Of a stretch of 64,000 nt of DNA, positions 45,257 to 55,542 are shown in pieces (position 1 is the stretch's first letter; each line of letters opens with the position of its first letter). The stretch comes from Nitrosococcus watsonii C-113. Lineage in GTDB: Bacteria; Pseudomonadota; Gammaproteobacteria; Nitrosococcales; Nitrosococcaceae. The notes under the pieces are model-generated. The model made no database searches. It saw only the letters and a list, made by a program, of their open reading frames with translations, and was not told where the DNA came from. Both the position numbers and the translations under genes were made by a program. The DNA is taken from positions 2,634,001 to 2,698,000 of the forward strand of contig NC_014315.1 of assembly GCF_000143085.1 (NCBI RefSeq), read 5' to 3'.

Positions 45257-46685
45257 CCCTTTCCCTGTTCTCCTCCAGTAACCCCTGTTTCTCTTCCGCT
45301 AACCGGGCCACAATAGCCGCGCTTTCCTCATCCAACACTTGTACTAGGCGGTTACTCTTACTGGAAAGACTACTATGAATCAGCAACACGGGAATAGCCA
45401 CTGCCAGCCCTAATTCCGTAGTTACTAATGCTTGGGAAATACCCCCAGACATCAACTTGGGATCACCCGTTCCAAACAGCGTAATCGACTGGAAAGTTTC
45501 GATCATACCCGTGACCGTGCCCAAAAGACCCAAAAGCGGTGCAATAGCCGCCAGGATTGCCAGTGTCGGCAACCCCCGCTCAATACTTGGAATCTCTTTT
45601 AGAATAGCTTCATCCAGTTTAAGACTCAGCGTTTCCACATCCTCCCTGCCACCAGTATAGGCCCCTAGTATCCGCCCTAGAGGGTTATTTTCACTAGGCG
45701 TTTTTTGCTGGCGCTGACGATCGATGCGCCGCCCGATAATCAGGAGGAAAATAAACCGTTGCAGAGCGATGAGCAGTGCAATCGCCCCAAGACCCAGTAT
45801 TAAATAACCAATCCATCCACCCTGCTGGATTCGCTCTAACAGGCTGGGATTCCGTACCAAAAGCGAAAGGATAGCGCCCCGGCTCGGGTCCACCGCCATG
45901 GGCACAACCTCGCCGCTTTCCGCCTTCTCGAACTCAGCCGCAGCTTCAAGAAAGCGGGAGGGGGGCTGCCGATTAAGCTCCACCAGCCCGGAAACAGGCT
46001 CGGCAAGATAGCGCAGGTATTTACCCTCAGAAACAGCGGTAAAGGTCCCTATCCGTGAAACTTCCCGTGTCTCAACTGCTCCGCCTGCCGTAATCACGGG
46101 AGCCGAAAAAGTGACAACTTTTCCCGATTCTGTCATCTGCTCCTGCAAGCTCAACCACAATTGGCGCAGTTCAGCGATGGTTGGTAACGCCTTGTGCGCT
46201 ACCATGGCTGACAGATCCTCGGCACGTCCAGGAAATTGGGCCGATACGAGAGAATGGTTAATAATTTGCAGGAGGTCATTGGTTGCTTGCCGAGCTACCC
46301 CAAATAGCTCTCCCAGAGAGGCAGAATGCTCCTTGAGTTGAGTCTCCCTTGACGCCAAAGCTTTTTCATTTTGTTCAAAAGCTTGCCTCAACTTTTCTTC
46401 TCGCTGCTCAGCGGCCTGAAGCTCTGCTTTTGCCTTTGCTAGCAATTCCTTTTGTTGGTTGCGGGCAGCAAGAAAACGCGCTTCCCGCTTTGCATTTAAC
46501 TTGCGATCTTGAAGGCTGTCCTGGCGGACCTGCTCCAAGAGCTGGTCCAATGTTTTCGGCGCCTGAGTACCCCAAGCATTCAGCGGGGTCCACCATGAGA
46601 TCACGCCAAGGAGAAATATTAAGCCTTTTACCCCAAGCAATACCTGCTTGCCCTTAAGTAGGGCATAAAACTTGGCCGTTCTCAC
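45240..46685 (-). CDS. Long MotA/TolQ/ExbB protein (TtpC-like)
   Basis: 481 residues. A signal-like N-terminus (LLGVKGLIFLLGVISWW) is followed by a periplasmic coiled coil (KAELQAAEQREEKLRQAFEQ) and a soluble domain. The C-terminal third is an ExbB-like channel with IGYLILGLGAIALLIALQRF, APLLGLLGTVTGMIETFQSI and GGISQALVTTELGLAVAIPV. This architecture is that of TtpC, the extra component of the Vibrio TonB2 complex that links the inner-membrane motor to TonB2. It overlaps the DUF3450 gene by 4 bp. Confidence 0.9.
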   Translation of the reverse strand: MRTAKFYALLKGKQVLLGVKGLIFLLGVISWWTPLNAWGTQAPKTLDQLLEQVRQDSLQDRKLNAKREARFLAARNQQKELLAKAKAELQAAEQREEKLRQAFEQNEKALASRETQLKEHSASLGELFGVARQATNDLLQIINHSLVSAQFPGRAEDLSAMVAHKALPTIAELRQLWLSLQEQMTESGKVVTFSAPVITAGGAVETREVSRIGTFTAVSEGKYLRYLAEPVSGLVELNRQPPSRFLEAAAEFEKAESGEVVPMAVDPSRGAILSLLVRNPSLLERIQQGGWIGYLILGLGAIALLIALQRFIFLLIIGRRIDRQRQQKTPSENNPLGRILGAYTGGREDVETLSLKLDEAILKEIPSIERGLPTLAILAAIAPLLGLLGTVTGMIETFQSITLFGTGDPKLMSGGISQALVTTELGLAVAIPVLLIHSSLSSKSNRLVQVLDEESAAIVARLAEEKQGLLEENRERDGSAV

Positions 46686-47458
46686 TGCCTGGCCTCCGGC
46701 GCTTGAATGGGGAGCAATAATAGATCCGGCGGGGCCTGCTTACGGGCAATGAGGAGGCCCTCAGCGATGGCAGCCCGATAGTGATCAGGCAAAATCGTCC
46801 AGCGTTGCTCATGAGCATTCCAACGCCCAGAGGTCTTACCATCCAGAGTGTAAAAAAGCAGAGCCGTGCGCCCAATCCGAAGAAAATCGACTGTATGAGG
46901 TTTTCCATCCATATCCAACGTTCCCCGGTAGGCTTCAATGGTCCGTCCATATTCCACTTCTACTTGATAGGCCTCTATAAGGCGCCGGTACTTCTCTGAC
47001 AAGCTTACGTCCGCTCGATCCATGAGAAGCTGAAGCTGCTCGATACGAGTCTGACGCTCTTCCGGAAGAAAAGGCAGGTCCAATGCCACAAATTGCTTCA
47101 AGGATGAAACCATGCGCAGCATCAAAGGTACAATTTCCCGCTGAGTAATTTCAATATCGGTTAGCTGTTGTTGCAGAGAAGTAAACTCTTCCTTTTGAGA
47201 GCGAATTAATTTCTCTAACTGACGGTTATAAGTACGAAAACTGTCAAGCTGGGTTGTTACCTGGCGATATTCCGCCAAAAGCCCCGCCGTCTCCTCAGAT
47301 AGAGCATCGATTTTGCGCTGTGATCTCGAAGCCGCCTGATCCGCCTTGACCTGCGTGTCAATAGCACTCTCCAGCGGAGCCCCTATCCCCTGCATGGTAA
47401 CCCCCATGCCAAGGGCCAAAAATATATAGAAGCTTAATTTAGCTAACTTCTGAGGCAT
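46682..47458 (-). CDS. DUF3450 periplasmic protein
   Basis: From ATG 47458 (258 residues; a TTG at 47470 is too close to the GAGAG to be preferred). A signal peptide (LAKLSFYIFLALGMGVTMQG) is followed by a long coiled coil (SQRKIDALSEETAGLLAEYR to IRSQKEEFTSLQQQLTDIEI) and a DUF3450 domain ending in RTIEAYRGTLDMDGKPHTVD and FLRIGRTALLFYTLDGKTSG. It is the first gene of the TonB2-type operon and is always found with TtpC-like genes; its precise role is not known. Confidence 0.9.
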   Translation of the reverse strand: MPQKLAKLSFYIFLALGMGVTMQGIGAPLESAIDTQVKADQAASRSQRKIDALSEETAGLLAEYRQVTTQLDSFRTYNRQLEKLIRSQKEEFTSLQQQLTDIEITQREIVPLMLRMVSSLKQFVALDLPFLPEERQTRIEQLQLLMDRADVSLSEKYRRLIEAYQVEVEYGRTIEAYRGTLDMDGKPHTVDFLRIGRTALLFYTLDGKTSGRWNAHEQRWTILPDHYRAAIAEGLLIARKQAPPDLLLLPIQAPEARQ

Positions 47459-47756
47459 AAATTTTTTCAACTCTCAAATAAATAAACTGCTTCATTGCCC
47501 TACCAATATTTGCAAAAAAGCACTATATAATTCTGGGTCCACCGACAGCGGAAAAACATCCCTCTGAAATAGCTAAAATCCAAATTAAAGATAATTCTTT
47601 CTTGATAAACGGACCACATAATAATTTAAATACAAACTATTCTCAATAAATTCTTGTTAGATAAATTTACTAGAGAACCCTTTCACTAAAGCCCCACATA
47701 TCCCCCATGGAACCCATACCAACCGCTGATATTCTCCAATTTAGCCCCTCAAAATC
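47459..47756. promoter_or_regulatory. AT-rich intergenic region upstream of the TonB2-type operon
   Basis: About 300 bp without a gene between the DUF3450 start and the rubredoxin stop. It must carry the promoter of the six-gene operon. No Fur-box-like palindrome could be recognised by eye. Confidence 0.45.
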
Positions 47757-47921
47757 TTAAATCTCCACCATTTCAAAATCGTCCTTACCTGCGCCACAAT
47801 CGGGGCAAAGCCAAGTTTCAGGAACATCTTCCCATTTGGTGCCGGGGGCAATGCCATCCTCGGGCCAGCCTTCCGCCTCATCATAAATAAAGCCACAAAT
47901 AATACACATATAGCGCTTCAT
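47757..47921 (-). CDS. rubA: Rubredoxin
   Basis: 54 residues from ATG 47921; the longer in-frame version to 47984 adds a non-family extension. The iron site is formed by two CxxC pairs, [20 protein letters not shown] and [17 protein letters not shown], with the typical W and P residues between. It is a small one-electron carrier, used for example by alkane hydroxylases or oxidative-stress reductases. It is divergent from thiE. Confidence 0.96.
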   Translation of the reverse strand: MKRYMCIICGFIYDEAEGWPEDGIAPGTKWEDVPETWLCPDCGAGKDDFEMVEI

Positions 47922-48071
47922 AAGCCGTTCACTCAATCTATATATAATGAAATCCATGGGGTACGATGAAGCGGATTCTCGCATGTTTTTTCAGCATGGG
48001 AAAATCGCATCTCAGCCAGGAGATTGATAAACTTTTATATTTATTTATATCTTAGTTATCCACGCATACCC

Positions 48072-48725
48072 ATGAGCAGTTCCATTCGCGGCCTTTATGC
48101 CATCGCTGACACCCACCTATTGCCCCGTCAAGATTTAGGCAATGCCGTTGCCCTAGCATTACAGGGTGGCGCTTCTCTAATCCAATATCGGGATAAAAGC
48201 CAAGAGGTAGCACGGCGCTATGAAGAGGCCGAGTCCTTGCACCAAATCTGCCGCCAATATCAAGCACCGCTGATTATTAATGACGATGCTTTGCTTGCTG
48301 CTGAAATTGGCGCAGAGGGCGTTCACCTGGGACGGGATGATTCTTCTATTAGGTCAGCCCGAAAGATTCTGGGTGCCAAGGCAATTATTGGTATCTCTTG
48401 TTATAATGAACTGGCGCGGGCAATTGCAGCGGAGCAAGCCAGCGCCGATTATGTGGCCTTCGGCCGGGTATTTCCATCCATTACAAAACCAGAACCCGTT
48501 TGGGCTTCCCTGGCATTGCTGCGAGAAGCCCGAAAGAGTTTAAACCTGCCGATTGTAGCCATTGGCGGCATCACACCGGAAAACGCGCCACAAGTTATTG
48601 AAGCGGGTGCCAGCGCGGTCGCCGTGATCGGCGGACTCTTCAGAAGCCAGGATATCCGCGCCACCGCCGCTGCCTATCAGCAACTTTTCCCAAGCTGGCG
48701 TTTACCTAAACCCCGTCTTTCCTAA
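48072..48725 (+). CDS. thiE: Thiamine-phosphate synthase
   Basis: 217 residues from ATG 48072; in-frame codons back to 48024 are rejected as atypical. A TIM-barrel enzyme joining the pyrimidine and thiazole parts of thiamine. Family motifs are GGASLIQYRDKS, LIINDDALLAAEIGAEGVHL, IIGISCYNELARAIAAEQAS and ADYVAFGRVFPSITK, with the phosphate-binding IVAIGGITPENA and AVAVIGGLF near the end. It is followed 18 bp later by the thioredoxin-domain gene; no TPP riboswitch is evident before it. Confidence 0.95.
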   Translation: MSSSIRGLYAIADTHLLPRQDLGNAVALALQGGASLIQYRDKSQEVARRYEEAESLHQICRQYQAPLIINDDALLAAEIGAEGVHLGRDDSSIRSARKILGAKAIIGISCYNELARAIAAEQASADYVAFGRVFPSITKPEPVWASLALLREARKSLNLPIVAIGGITPENAPQVIEAGASAVAVIGGLFRSQDIRATAAAYQQLFPSWRLPKPRLS

Positions 48726-48743
48726 CCTTTTCCGTAACGTCCG

Positions 48744-49607
48744 ATGAGCGAAAACAACTATATTTTTGATGTCACCGAAACCAACTTTGCCGAACAGGTG
48801 CTGGCGAAATCCCACCAAGCCCCTGTCCTCGTGGATTTCTGGGCAGCTTGGTGCCAGCCTTGCCAAATGCTCATGCCTCTTTTAAAGCAGTTAGCCGAAA
48901 GCTACCAGGGCCAATTTTGGCTAGCCAAGGTAAACGCTGACGAAGCGCAAAGCTTAACCCATCAGTACGGAGTGCGCGGTCTGCCCACTTTAAAACTGTT
49001 CCGCCATGGCGAAGTCGTTGAAGAATTGGTGGGTGTCCAACCGGAATCGGCTATCCGCGCTGCCATTGATCGCCATCTCATCCGCGAATCCGATCGGCTG
49101 CTGGAGCAAGCCCAAACAGCACGGGCAACTGGACAAAAGGAGCGGAGCCTTGAGCTCTTGCATAGGGCTGCAGAAATAGACCCCAAAAATCAACGTGTCT
49201 CCCTAACCCTAGCAGAAACCCTCCTCCAACAAGGAGAAATAGCAGAAGCCGAACAAATTCTAACGGCACTACCCCGCGAAATACGGGAGGAAGAACCCGC
49301 AAGCGGCCTACTGGCGCAGATCGAATTTACTGCCCTTGCCAGCCATGCCCCAGATATCGCGCTTCTAAAGCAACGTCTCAAAGCAAGTCCGGAGGATTCC
49401 GAGGCCCGTTATCTCCTTGGCGTACAGCAAGCGTTTTCTAGGGATTACCAGGGCGCCTTGGAACAATTCCTGGATCTGCTCAAGCGGGATCCCAAGTATG
49501 GAGACAGCGCTGCCCGCAAAGCTCTACTAGCCGTGTTTAACATACTCGGCTCCGATCACGAGCTCGTTCCCCATTATCGGCGACAAATGTTTCGTTGCCT
49601 GCACTAA
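48744..49607 (+). CDS. cnoX: CnoX/YbbN-type thioredoxin-TPR co-chaperone
   Basis: 287 residues. The N-terminal thioredoxin domain has the active-site-like WCQPC in VDFWAAWCQPCQMLMPL and the cis-proline loop VRGLPTLKLFRHGE. The C-terminal half is made of TPR-like helices (ERSLELLHRAAEIDPKNQRV, ARYLLGVQQAFSRDYQGALE). This architecture is that of YbbN/CnoX, a redox-linked holdase that hands clients to GroEL. Both cysteines of CxxC are kept, whereas E. coli CnoX has SxxC. Confidence 0.92.
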   Translation: MSENNYIFDVTETNFAEQVLAKSHQAPVLVDFWAAWCQPCQMLMPLLKQLAESYQGQFWLAKVNADEAQSLTHQYGVRGLPTLKLFRHGEVVEELVGVQPESAIRAAIDRHLIRESDRLLEQAQTARATGQKERSLELLHRAAEIDPKNQRVSLTLAETLLQQGEIAEAEQILTALPREIREEEPASGLLAQIEFTALASHAPDIALLKQRLKASPEDSEARYLLGVQQAFSRDYQGALEQFLDLLKRDPKYGDSAARKALLAVFNILGSDHELVPHYRRQMFRCLH

Positions 49608-49665
49608 GCCGGGCGAAAATTTCCCCAAATAATTCAAAATTTCAGATAAAAGGAGAAGTTTTCCA

Positions 49666-51372
49666 ATGGAGAATTGGCGCCTCTTATTATTTTTTTTAGC
49701 TATTGTCACCTCCGGAAACACCCACGCCGAAGAAACTTTAACACCGCAAGAAACCACCACAAAAGATTCAGCTTCGCCAACGATTACGGCGGTTAAACCC
49801 AATCCTGTTCCAGGAGCCCAGCAACGGCAATGGATCAAGCTAATCGGAGAAGGCTTTAGCGCGAATTCAAAAGTCATGTTGCGCCTTGGGGAGCGGATTT
49901 TCCCCATCCCCTCCGAACGGACCCGGTTCACAAACGGCCAAGCACTGGAAATCTATGTCAACGTTTCCACGGGACCCGCTACCTGGCAGGCGCAAGTGAG
50001 CAACCCGGAGGGGCAGAAGTCTAAACCCATTAGCTTTGAGGTCAAGCCGCCAGCCGCAATTGCCTCGCAGCAACAAGCAGCAGAAAAACAAGAAAGAACG
50101 GCTGAAGTAGAGGCCCTGGAAAAAAAAGCGGAACAAACCAATGGAAAAATAGATCAGGCCAAGGAAACCGCTGAAAAAGCTAAACTGGAAGCAGTAAAAG
50201 CTTCTGCCGAAAAAGCAGCAGTACAACAACAAGTGGAAAAAACAGCTCAGGCAGCCAGAACGGCCCAACAGCAATTAGAGGCCGCCAAAGCCCAAGCCAC
50301 GGGAAATCCAGCCGGCCAAAAAAAAGTTCAAAAGCTAGCAGAAGAGGCAGAAAAACGCGAACAGGCGGCTACCGCTGAGAAAAACAAGCTTGCCGCCATC
50401 GAAGCTAAAGAGCAGGCCGCGAAAGAAAAAGCAACCGTCACGGAAACTAAAATTGAAAAACTTCAACAAGAATTTGCCGAATTAAGAAAGCAGCGGGCAA
50501 CAAAGCGGACTTTCCTAGAGCAAGCCACGACCGCAGTTTGGATTAGTTTAGCGGGCTTTATTATTTGGTTTATAAAAAGGCTTGCCGTCAATAAGTTTGA
50601 AAGTATAACGGTAAAAAAAGAGGAGGTCCGGGAAGGCAGCACCAGGCTAAGAACCCTGGTGTTACTACTCAACTGGCTCGGCACCATTCTAATTGTGCTC
50701 ACTGTGGGCTATCTCATCCTGGATGAATTTGGCATTAACATGGCGCCGATTTTAGCCAGCGTGGGAATTGCGGGCCTTGCCCTAGGTTTCGGGGGACAAT
50801 ACCTCATCCGGGACATCATCAGCGGCATTTTTATTCTGATAGAAGGGCAATACAATATTAATGACATCGTCCAGATCGGAGAATTTTCAGGAGTGGTCGA
50901 GACAGTCAACCTGCGCCATACCCAATTACGGGACCTCAATGGCCGCGCTATCTATATCCCTAACGGCGAAATCAAGGCAGTCATTAATTTTACCAAGGGC
51001 TATGGACAGATGGTCCTCGATATTAGCGTCGCCTACAAGGAAAATATCGACCATGTCATGGAGGTGATGACAAAAGTCGTGGAGGAAATGCAGCAGGCGC
51101 CAACATGTGCCAGGTCCATTAAAGGCTTTGAAATGTTTGGGGTGGAGGATTTTGGGGAGTCAGCAGTCACCATTCGCTGCCGTTTTAAAACCAGAGCCGG
51201 TAAACAATGGGAAATTGCCCGGGAGTACCGGCGGCGACTGAAAAATCGTTTTGATGACCTAGGGATTGAAATTCCATTTCCCCATCGAACCTTAAACTGG
51301 GAGAAGCCCCCACAAAACTGCCAGACGGAGGAATGTGAGCCAACCACCAGGAGCGCCTCTGCCCCTAGTTAG
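49666..51372 (+). CDS. MscS-type mechanosensitive channel with IPT and coiled-coil N-terminus
   Basis: 568 residues, with AAAGGAGA before ATG 49666. A signal peptide (LLLFFLAIVTSGNTHAEE) is followed by an IPT/TIG-like domain (residues 40-125), a long alanine-, glutamate- and lysine-rich coiled coil (125-275), membrane helices (AVWISLAGFIIWFIKRL; LLNWLGTILIVLTVGYLIL) and the MscS core: ILASVGIAGLALGFGGQYLI, RDIISGIFILIEGQYNINDI and NLRHTQLRDLNGRAIYIPNG. It probably releases solutes during hypo-osmotic shock. The large periplasmic coiled coil is unusual and may contact the cell wall. Confidence 0.93.
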   Translation: MENWRLLLFFLAIVTSGNTHAEETLTPQETTTKDSASPTITAVKPNPVPGAQQRQWIKLIGEGFSANSKVMLRLGERIFPIPSERTRFTNGQALEIYVNVSTGPATWQAQVSNPEGQKSKPISFEVKPPAAIASQQQAAEKQERTAEVEALEKKAEQTNGKIDQAKETAEKAKLEAVKASAEKAAVQQQVEKTAQAARTAQQQLEAAKAQATGNPAGQKKVQKLAEEAEKREQAATAEKNKLAAIEAKEQAAKEKATVTETKIEKLQQEFAELRKQRATKRTFLEQATTAVWISLAGFIIWFIKRLAVNKFESITVKKEEVREGSTRLRTLVLLLNWLGTILIVLTVGYLILDEFGINMAPILASVGIAGLALGFGGQYLIRDIISGIFILIEGQYNINDIVQIGEFSGVVETVNLRHTQLRDLNGRAIYIPNGEIKAVINFTKGYGQMVLDISVAYKENIDHVMEVMTKVVEEMQQAPTCARSIKGFEMFGVEDFGESAVTIRCRFKTRAGKQWEIAREYRRRLKNRFDDLGIEIPFPHRTLNWEKPPQNCQTEECEPTTRSASAPS

Positions 51373-51403
51373 CCCCCCTAAAGCTTTTAATGGAAAATAG
51401 ACA

Positions 51404-51733
51404 ATGCAGTGGGTTTTTCTGTCACTGGCTATCCTAGCGGAAGTGATTGCCACCTCATCTCTGAAGGCCGCGGCTGGATTTACCCGGCCCGGCCCATCGC
51501 TAGCCGTTATTCTCGGCTACGGCGCAGCCTTTTATTTTTTATCCCTTACCCTGCGCACTCTCCCTGTTGGCGTTGCTTATGCGGTCTGGTCAGGGGTTGG
51601 CGTAGCCTTAATTACCCTCATTGCCTGGCTTTTTTATGGGCAGAGCTTGGATGCACCCGCGCTCCTTGGGCTCGCGCTCATCATGGCAGGCGTGGTGGTA
51701 CTCAATGTTTTTTCAAAATCCATTGCCCCTTAA
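51404..51733 (+). CDS. Small multidrug resistance (SMR) family transporter
   Basis: 109 residues with four membrane helices. The essential glutamate lies in [20 protein letters not shown] at residue 13, and the GxG-type signature [20 protein letters not shown] fits EmrE/QacE-like exporters. The drug/proton antiporter type (EmrE) is more likely than the guanidinium exporter type (Gdx), which usually has a different helix 2-3 signature. It follows the channel gene by 31 bp and may be co-transcribed. Confidence 0.93.
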   Translation: MQWVFLSLAILAEVIATSSLKAAAGFTRPGPSLAVILGYGAAFYFLSLTLRTLPVGVAYAVWSGVGVALITLIAWLFYGQSLDAPALLGLALIMAGVVVLNVFSKSIAP

Positions 51734-51902
51734 TGGGGGTCCCGCGCAACAAGCACCTTATTCGCTGGTGGAGAAATCTAGCCTCACCTTATGATTATGA
51801 TATATTGCCCCTGGAAAATAAAAAGCGCCCTTAGCCATTTCGAGTGCACAAAATACCCAATTTTTTACCTAACGCCGTGATACAAATAGCAGAGGTTTTC
51901 TC

Positions 51903-53195
51903 ATGACCCAGATCCATTCAGATGACTTGTTTCGACGGGCCCAAGCTCATATTCCCGGCGGGGTCAATTCTCCCGTGCGCGCCTTCAAGGGCGTTGGCGG
52001 GGAGCCCGTGTTTTTTACCCGCGGCGAGGGTGCTTATCTCTATGATGTGGACGATAACCGTTATATCGACTACGTCAACTCCTGGGGGCCTTTGATTGTC
52101 GGTCATACCCATCCAGAAGTGGTTACAGCGGTCCAGGAAGCGGCAGCTCAGGGACTGGGCTTTGGCGCTCCGACCGCCACTGAAATCGAAATGGCTGAAA
52201 CTCTGTGCCGTCTCGTCCCTAGCATGGATCTGGTCCGCATGGTCAGCTCAGGCACGGAAGCCACCATGAGCGCTATCCGACTCGCCCGTGGTTTTACCGG
52301 GCGGGACAAGATATTAAAGTTTGAAGGTTGCTACCACGGTCACGCCGATTCTCTGCTGGTGAAAGCCGGCTCAGGCGCCCTGACCCTAGGGGTACCCACC
52401 TCTCCCGGTATTCCCCTGTCGGTAGCCGAGCATACCCTGACCGTTAGCTACAATAACCTAGCGGAGGTCCAGGAAGTTTTTAACCATTTTGGCGAGCAAA
52501 TTGCCGCCATCATTGTCGAGCCTGTTGCCGGAAATATGAATTGCGTTCCGCCTGTTCCAGGTTTTTTAGAGGGATTGCGGACTATCTGCGATAATCACGG
52601 CAGTGTTCTAATTTTTGATGAAGTCATGACCGGTTTCCGGGTCGCCCTGGGAGGCGCTCAGGCATTGTATGATGTCACCCCGGATTTAACCACCCTAGGC
52701 AAAGTGGTGGGTGGCGGCCTGCCGGTAGGTGCCTTTGGTGGCCGCCAGAAAATTATGGAGATGATCGCCCCCCTAGGACCCGTCTATCAAGCCGGTACTC
52801 TCTCTGGCAATCCAGTGGCCATGGCGGCTGGATTGGCCACTCTCAAACTGATCCAGGCCCCTGGGTTTTACGAGCATTTATCCCGCCAAACCCAAAAGCT
52901 GGTGAATGGTATCCTAGGCCGGGCCCGTGACGCGGATATTCCCATGACGGCCAATCAGGTGGGAGGCATGTTTGGCCTCTTCTTCACCGGAGAGGAAGAA
53001 GTCACCTGCTACGAACAAGCAACCCACTGCCATCTGGATCGTTTTAAATCCTTCTACCATGGCATGTTGGAGCACGGCATTTACTTTGCTCCCTCTGCCT
53101 TTGAGGCAGGTTTCGTCTCCAGTGCCCATAACGACGAACACATAGCGGCCACCCTGCAAGCAGCAGAACAGGTGCTGGCTAAACTATCGCTCTAG
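51903..53195 (+). CDS. hemL: Glutamate-1-semialdehyde 2,1-aminomutase
   Basis: 430 residues, PLP-dependent class III aminotransferase fold. It makes 5-aminolevulinate for haem and sirohaem in the C5 pathway. Motifs: [72 protein letters not shown]-type PLP-binding block ([18 protein letters not shown]) and the Schiff-base lysine in [19 protein letters not shown]. It stands alone with its own promoter region. Confidence 0.98.
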   Translation: MTQIHSDDLFRRAQAHIPGGVNSPVRAFKGVGGEPVFFTRGEGAYLYDVDDNRYIDYVNSWGPLIVGHTHPEVVTAVQEAAAQGLGFGAPTATEIEMAETLCRLVPSMDLVRMVSSGTEATMSAIRLARGFTGRDKILKFEGCYHGHADSLLVKAGSGALTLGVPTSPGIPLSVAEHTLTVSYNNLAEVQEVFNHFGEQIAAIIVEPVAGNMNCVPPVPGFLEGLRTICDNHGSVLIFDEVMTGFRVALGGAQALYDVTPDLTTLGKVVGGGLPVGAFGGRQKIMEMIAPLGPVYQAGTLSGNPVAMAAGLATLKLIQAPGFYEHLSRQTQKLVNGILGRARDADIPMTANQVGGMFGLFFTGEEEVTCYEQATHCHLDRFKSFYHGMLEHGIYFAPSAFEAGFVSSAHNDEHIAATLQAAEQVLAKLSL

Positions 53196-53309
53196 CAGAT
53201 GAAATTATGTAAATTTATGAAAATCCGCCCTGCTGCCGCACCCAGCCCATACTCTTTAAGCTAATGCCTGTATCCCCTAGCAGATGCGCAATTTGTTAAA
53301 ATTGCGCCC

Positions 53310-55463
53310 ATGGATATTTCCTCTTTACTCAACCCGCTAAATAAAGCCCAACGTGAGGCCGCCGCCGCCCCTCCAGGGCACCATTTAGTACTTGCTGGAG
53401 CAGGCAGCGGAAAAACCCGAGTCCTGGTCCATCGGATGGCTTGGCTGATCCGCAGCCAAGGGATTGCTCCCGTCAATCTCCTGGCCGTCACTTTTACCAA
53501 TAAGGCCGCCGGAGAAATGCGGGGGCGCATCGAGGAATTACTGGAAACGCCTGCGGGTGGCATGTGGGTGGGAACCTTTCATGGCATTGCCCACCGCTTG
53601 TTACGGGCCCATTGGCAAGAAGCCCAGCTTCCCCAGGACTTTCAAATTCTGGACTCCGAGGATCAATACCGCTTGATCCGCCGGATTTTGCAGAATCTCA
53701 ATCTGGATGAAAGCCGCTGGCCGCCACGCCAGGCCCAATGGTTTATCAATAGCCATAAAGATAAAGGGCTCCGCCCCCAGTACCTTGAAGAGGGCACTAA
53801 TCCCCATGTTCGGCAGCAAATTCGTATCTATCATGATTACCAAAGCCATTGCGAGCGCAGCGGTTTGGTGGACTTTGCCGAGCTTTTGTTGCGGGCTCAC
53901 GAACTATTACGGGACCATGCCCATGTACTCCAACACTACCAAAACCGTTTTACCCATGTTTTAGTGGATGAATTCCAAGATACCAACGCCATTCAGTACG
54001 CTTGGCTGCGATTATTAGCCGGCCATCAGGGAGAACTCTTTATTGTCGGTGATGACGATCAATCCATCTATGGCTGGCGGGGAGCGCAGATTGAGAATAT
54101 TCAGCAGCTAAGCCGGGATTTTCCCACTATACGGACACTCCGCCTGGAACAAAATTACCGTTCAACGGGTGTTATCCTCGCTGCGGCTAATGCCGTCATT
54201 GCCAACAATACGGAGCGTCTAGGGAAAAATCTTTGGACGGAGAGCGAAGATGGCGAGCCTATTAAAATCTACCAAGCCTCTAACGAACGGGATGAAGCCC
54301 ATTTTATAATCGAACGTATCCATGCCTGGAAAGCCCAAGGAGGAGCGGGTTCCGATATCGCCGTACTCTACCGCTCCAATGCCCAATCCCGAATAGTAGA
54401 AGCCGCCTTGGTCGAGGCAGGCATACCCTATCGGGTCCATGGGGGACTGCGATTTTTCGAGCGGGCTGAAATTAAGGATGCCCTGGCTTACCTGCATTTG
54501 GTAACGCATCAAAATAATGATTCCGCCTTTGAGCGAATTGTCAACACCCCGCCACGGGGTATTGGCGAAAGGACACTCTCCCAAGTCAGGGAATATGCCC
54601 AGCAGACGGGGGTTTCTCTGTGGCAGGCCACCATCCAGCTTGCCGCTCAGCAGCAACTCCCCGCGCGCAGCGCCACCGCCCTGCGGCACTTTCACTCACT
54701 GATAGAGCACATGGCCACGGATATCATGGAGCTTTCCCTGCCCGCACAAATTGAGAGCGTACTCGACCATAGTGGTTTGCTCAACCACTATCGCAAGGGC
54801 CGTGGCGAAAAATCCCAATCACGCTTGGATAACCTAAAAGAACTCATTAATGCTGCTTCCCAGTTTAAATCCGAAGATCCAAGCCTGGAAACACTATCAG
54901 AGTTTTTAGCCCACGCTGCCCTAGAGTCGGGGGGGACTCAAGCTGAAGGCTGGGAGGACTGTGTGCAATTGATGACTTTGCATGCAGCAAAAGGACTGGA
55001 ATTCCCCCTAGTATTTATGATCGGCATGGAAGAGGGCCTCTTTCCAAGCCCCCAAACCCGCCATGAACCGGAGCGATTGGAAGAAGAACGCCGCCTCTGC
55101 TACGTGGGGATGACTCGGGCTCAGCGCCACCTCTACCTCATTTACGCAACACGCCGCTGGCTGTATGGTTCGGACAACTATCCCCAGCCCTCCCGTTTTC
55201 TCCATGAGATTCCCACTGAACTGACCTCCGAGCAGCGGCCCCGCATCGATATCATTCATTCCGGCAGTGTTCCCCGGCCTACCGCGCCTGTTTCTTCGAT
55301 AGATGGATTTCGAATCGGCCAGCGGGTCAGTCACCCCAAATTTGGCGAGGGAGTCGTATTAAATTTAGAAGGAAAAGACAATCAGAGACGCATTCAAGTC
55401 AATTTTACTCAAGGAGGAGCTAAATGGCTGGTGGTGATCTACGCTAATCTCCAAATCATTTAA
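53310..55463 (+). CDS. uvrD: ATP-dependent DNA helicase II (UvrD)
   Basis: 717 residues, the usual UvrD length. SF1A helicase motifs in order: LNKAQREAAAAP (Q motif), LAGAGSGKTRVLVHR (Walker A), LLAVTFTNKAAGEMRGR (Ia), FTHVLVDEFQDTNAIQYAW (II), FIVGDDDQSIYGWRGA (III), LRLEQNYRSTGVIL (IV), VQLMTLHAAKGLEFPLVFMI (V) and RLCYVGMTRAQRHLYLI (VI). The C-terminal Tudor-like domain (VSHPKFGEGVVLNLEGK) binds RNA polymerase in UvrD/PcrA. It acts in nucleotide-excision and mismatch repair. Confidence 0.97.
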   Translation: MDISSLLNPLNKAQREAAAAPPGHHLVLAGAGSGKTRVLVHRMAWLIRSQGIAPVNLLAVTFTNKAAGEMRGRIEELLETPAGGMWVGTFHGIAHRLLRAHWQEAQLPQDFQILDSEDQYRLIRRILQNLNLDESRWPPRQAQWFINSHKDKGLRPQYLEEGTNPHVRQQIRIYHDYQSHCERSGLVDFAELLLRAHELLRDHAHVLQHYQNRFTHVLVDEFQDTNAIQYAWLRLLAGHQGELFIVGDDDQSIYGWRGAQIENIQQLSRDFPTIRTLRLEQNYRSTGVILAAANAVIANNTERLGKNLWTESEDGEPIKIYQASNERDEAHFIIERIHAWKAQGGAGSDIAVLYRSNAQSRIVEAALVEAGIPYRVHGGLRFFERAEIKDALAYLHLVTHQNNDSAFERIVNTPPRGIGERTLSQVREYAQQTGVSLWQATIQLAAQQQLPARSATALRHFHSLIEHMATDIMELSLPAQIESVLDHSGLLNHYRKGRGEKSQSRLDNLKELINAASQFKSEDPSLETLSEFLAHAALESGGTQAEGWEDCVQLMTLHAAKGLEFPLVFMIGMEEGLFPSPQTRHEPERLEEERRLCYVGMTRAQRHLYLIYATRRWLYGSDNYPQPSRFLHEIPTELTSEQRPRIDIIHSGSVPRPTAPVSSIDGFRIGQRVSHPKFGEGVVLNLEGKDNQRRIQVNFTQGGAKWLVVIYANLQII

Positions 55464-55542
55464 ATCCCCTACTATCATTGGCTGCTTTTCCACTTTCTGG
55501 CGTTGGCGCAAAGCGGGCACTCAAAATTTGAAGGTAACAGGC

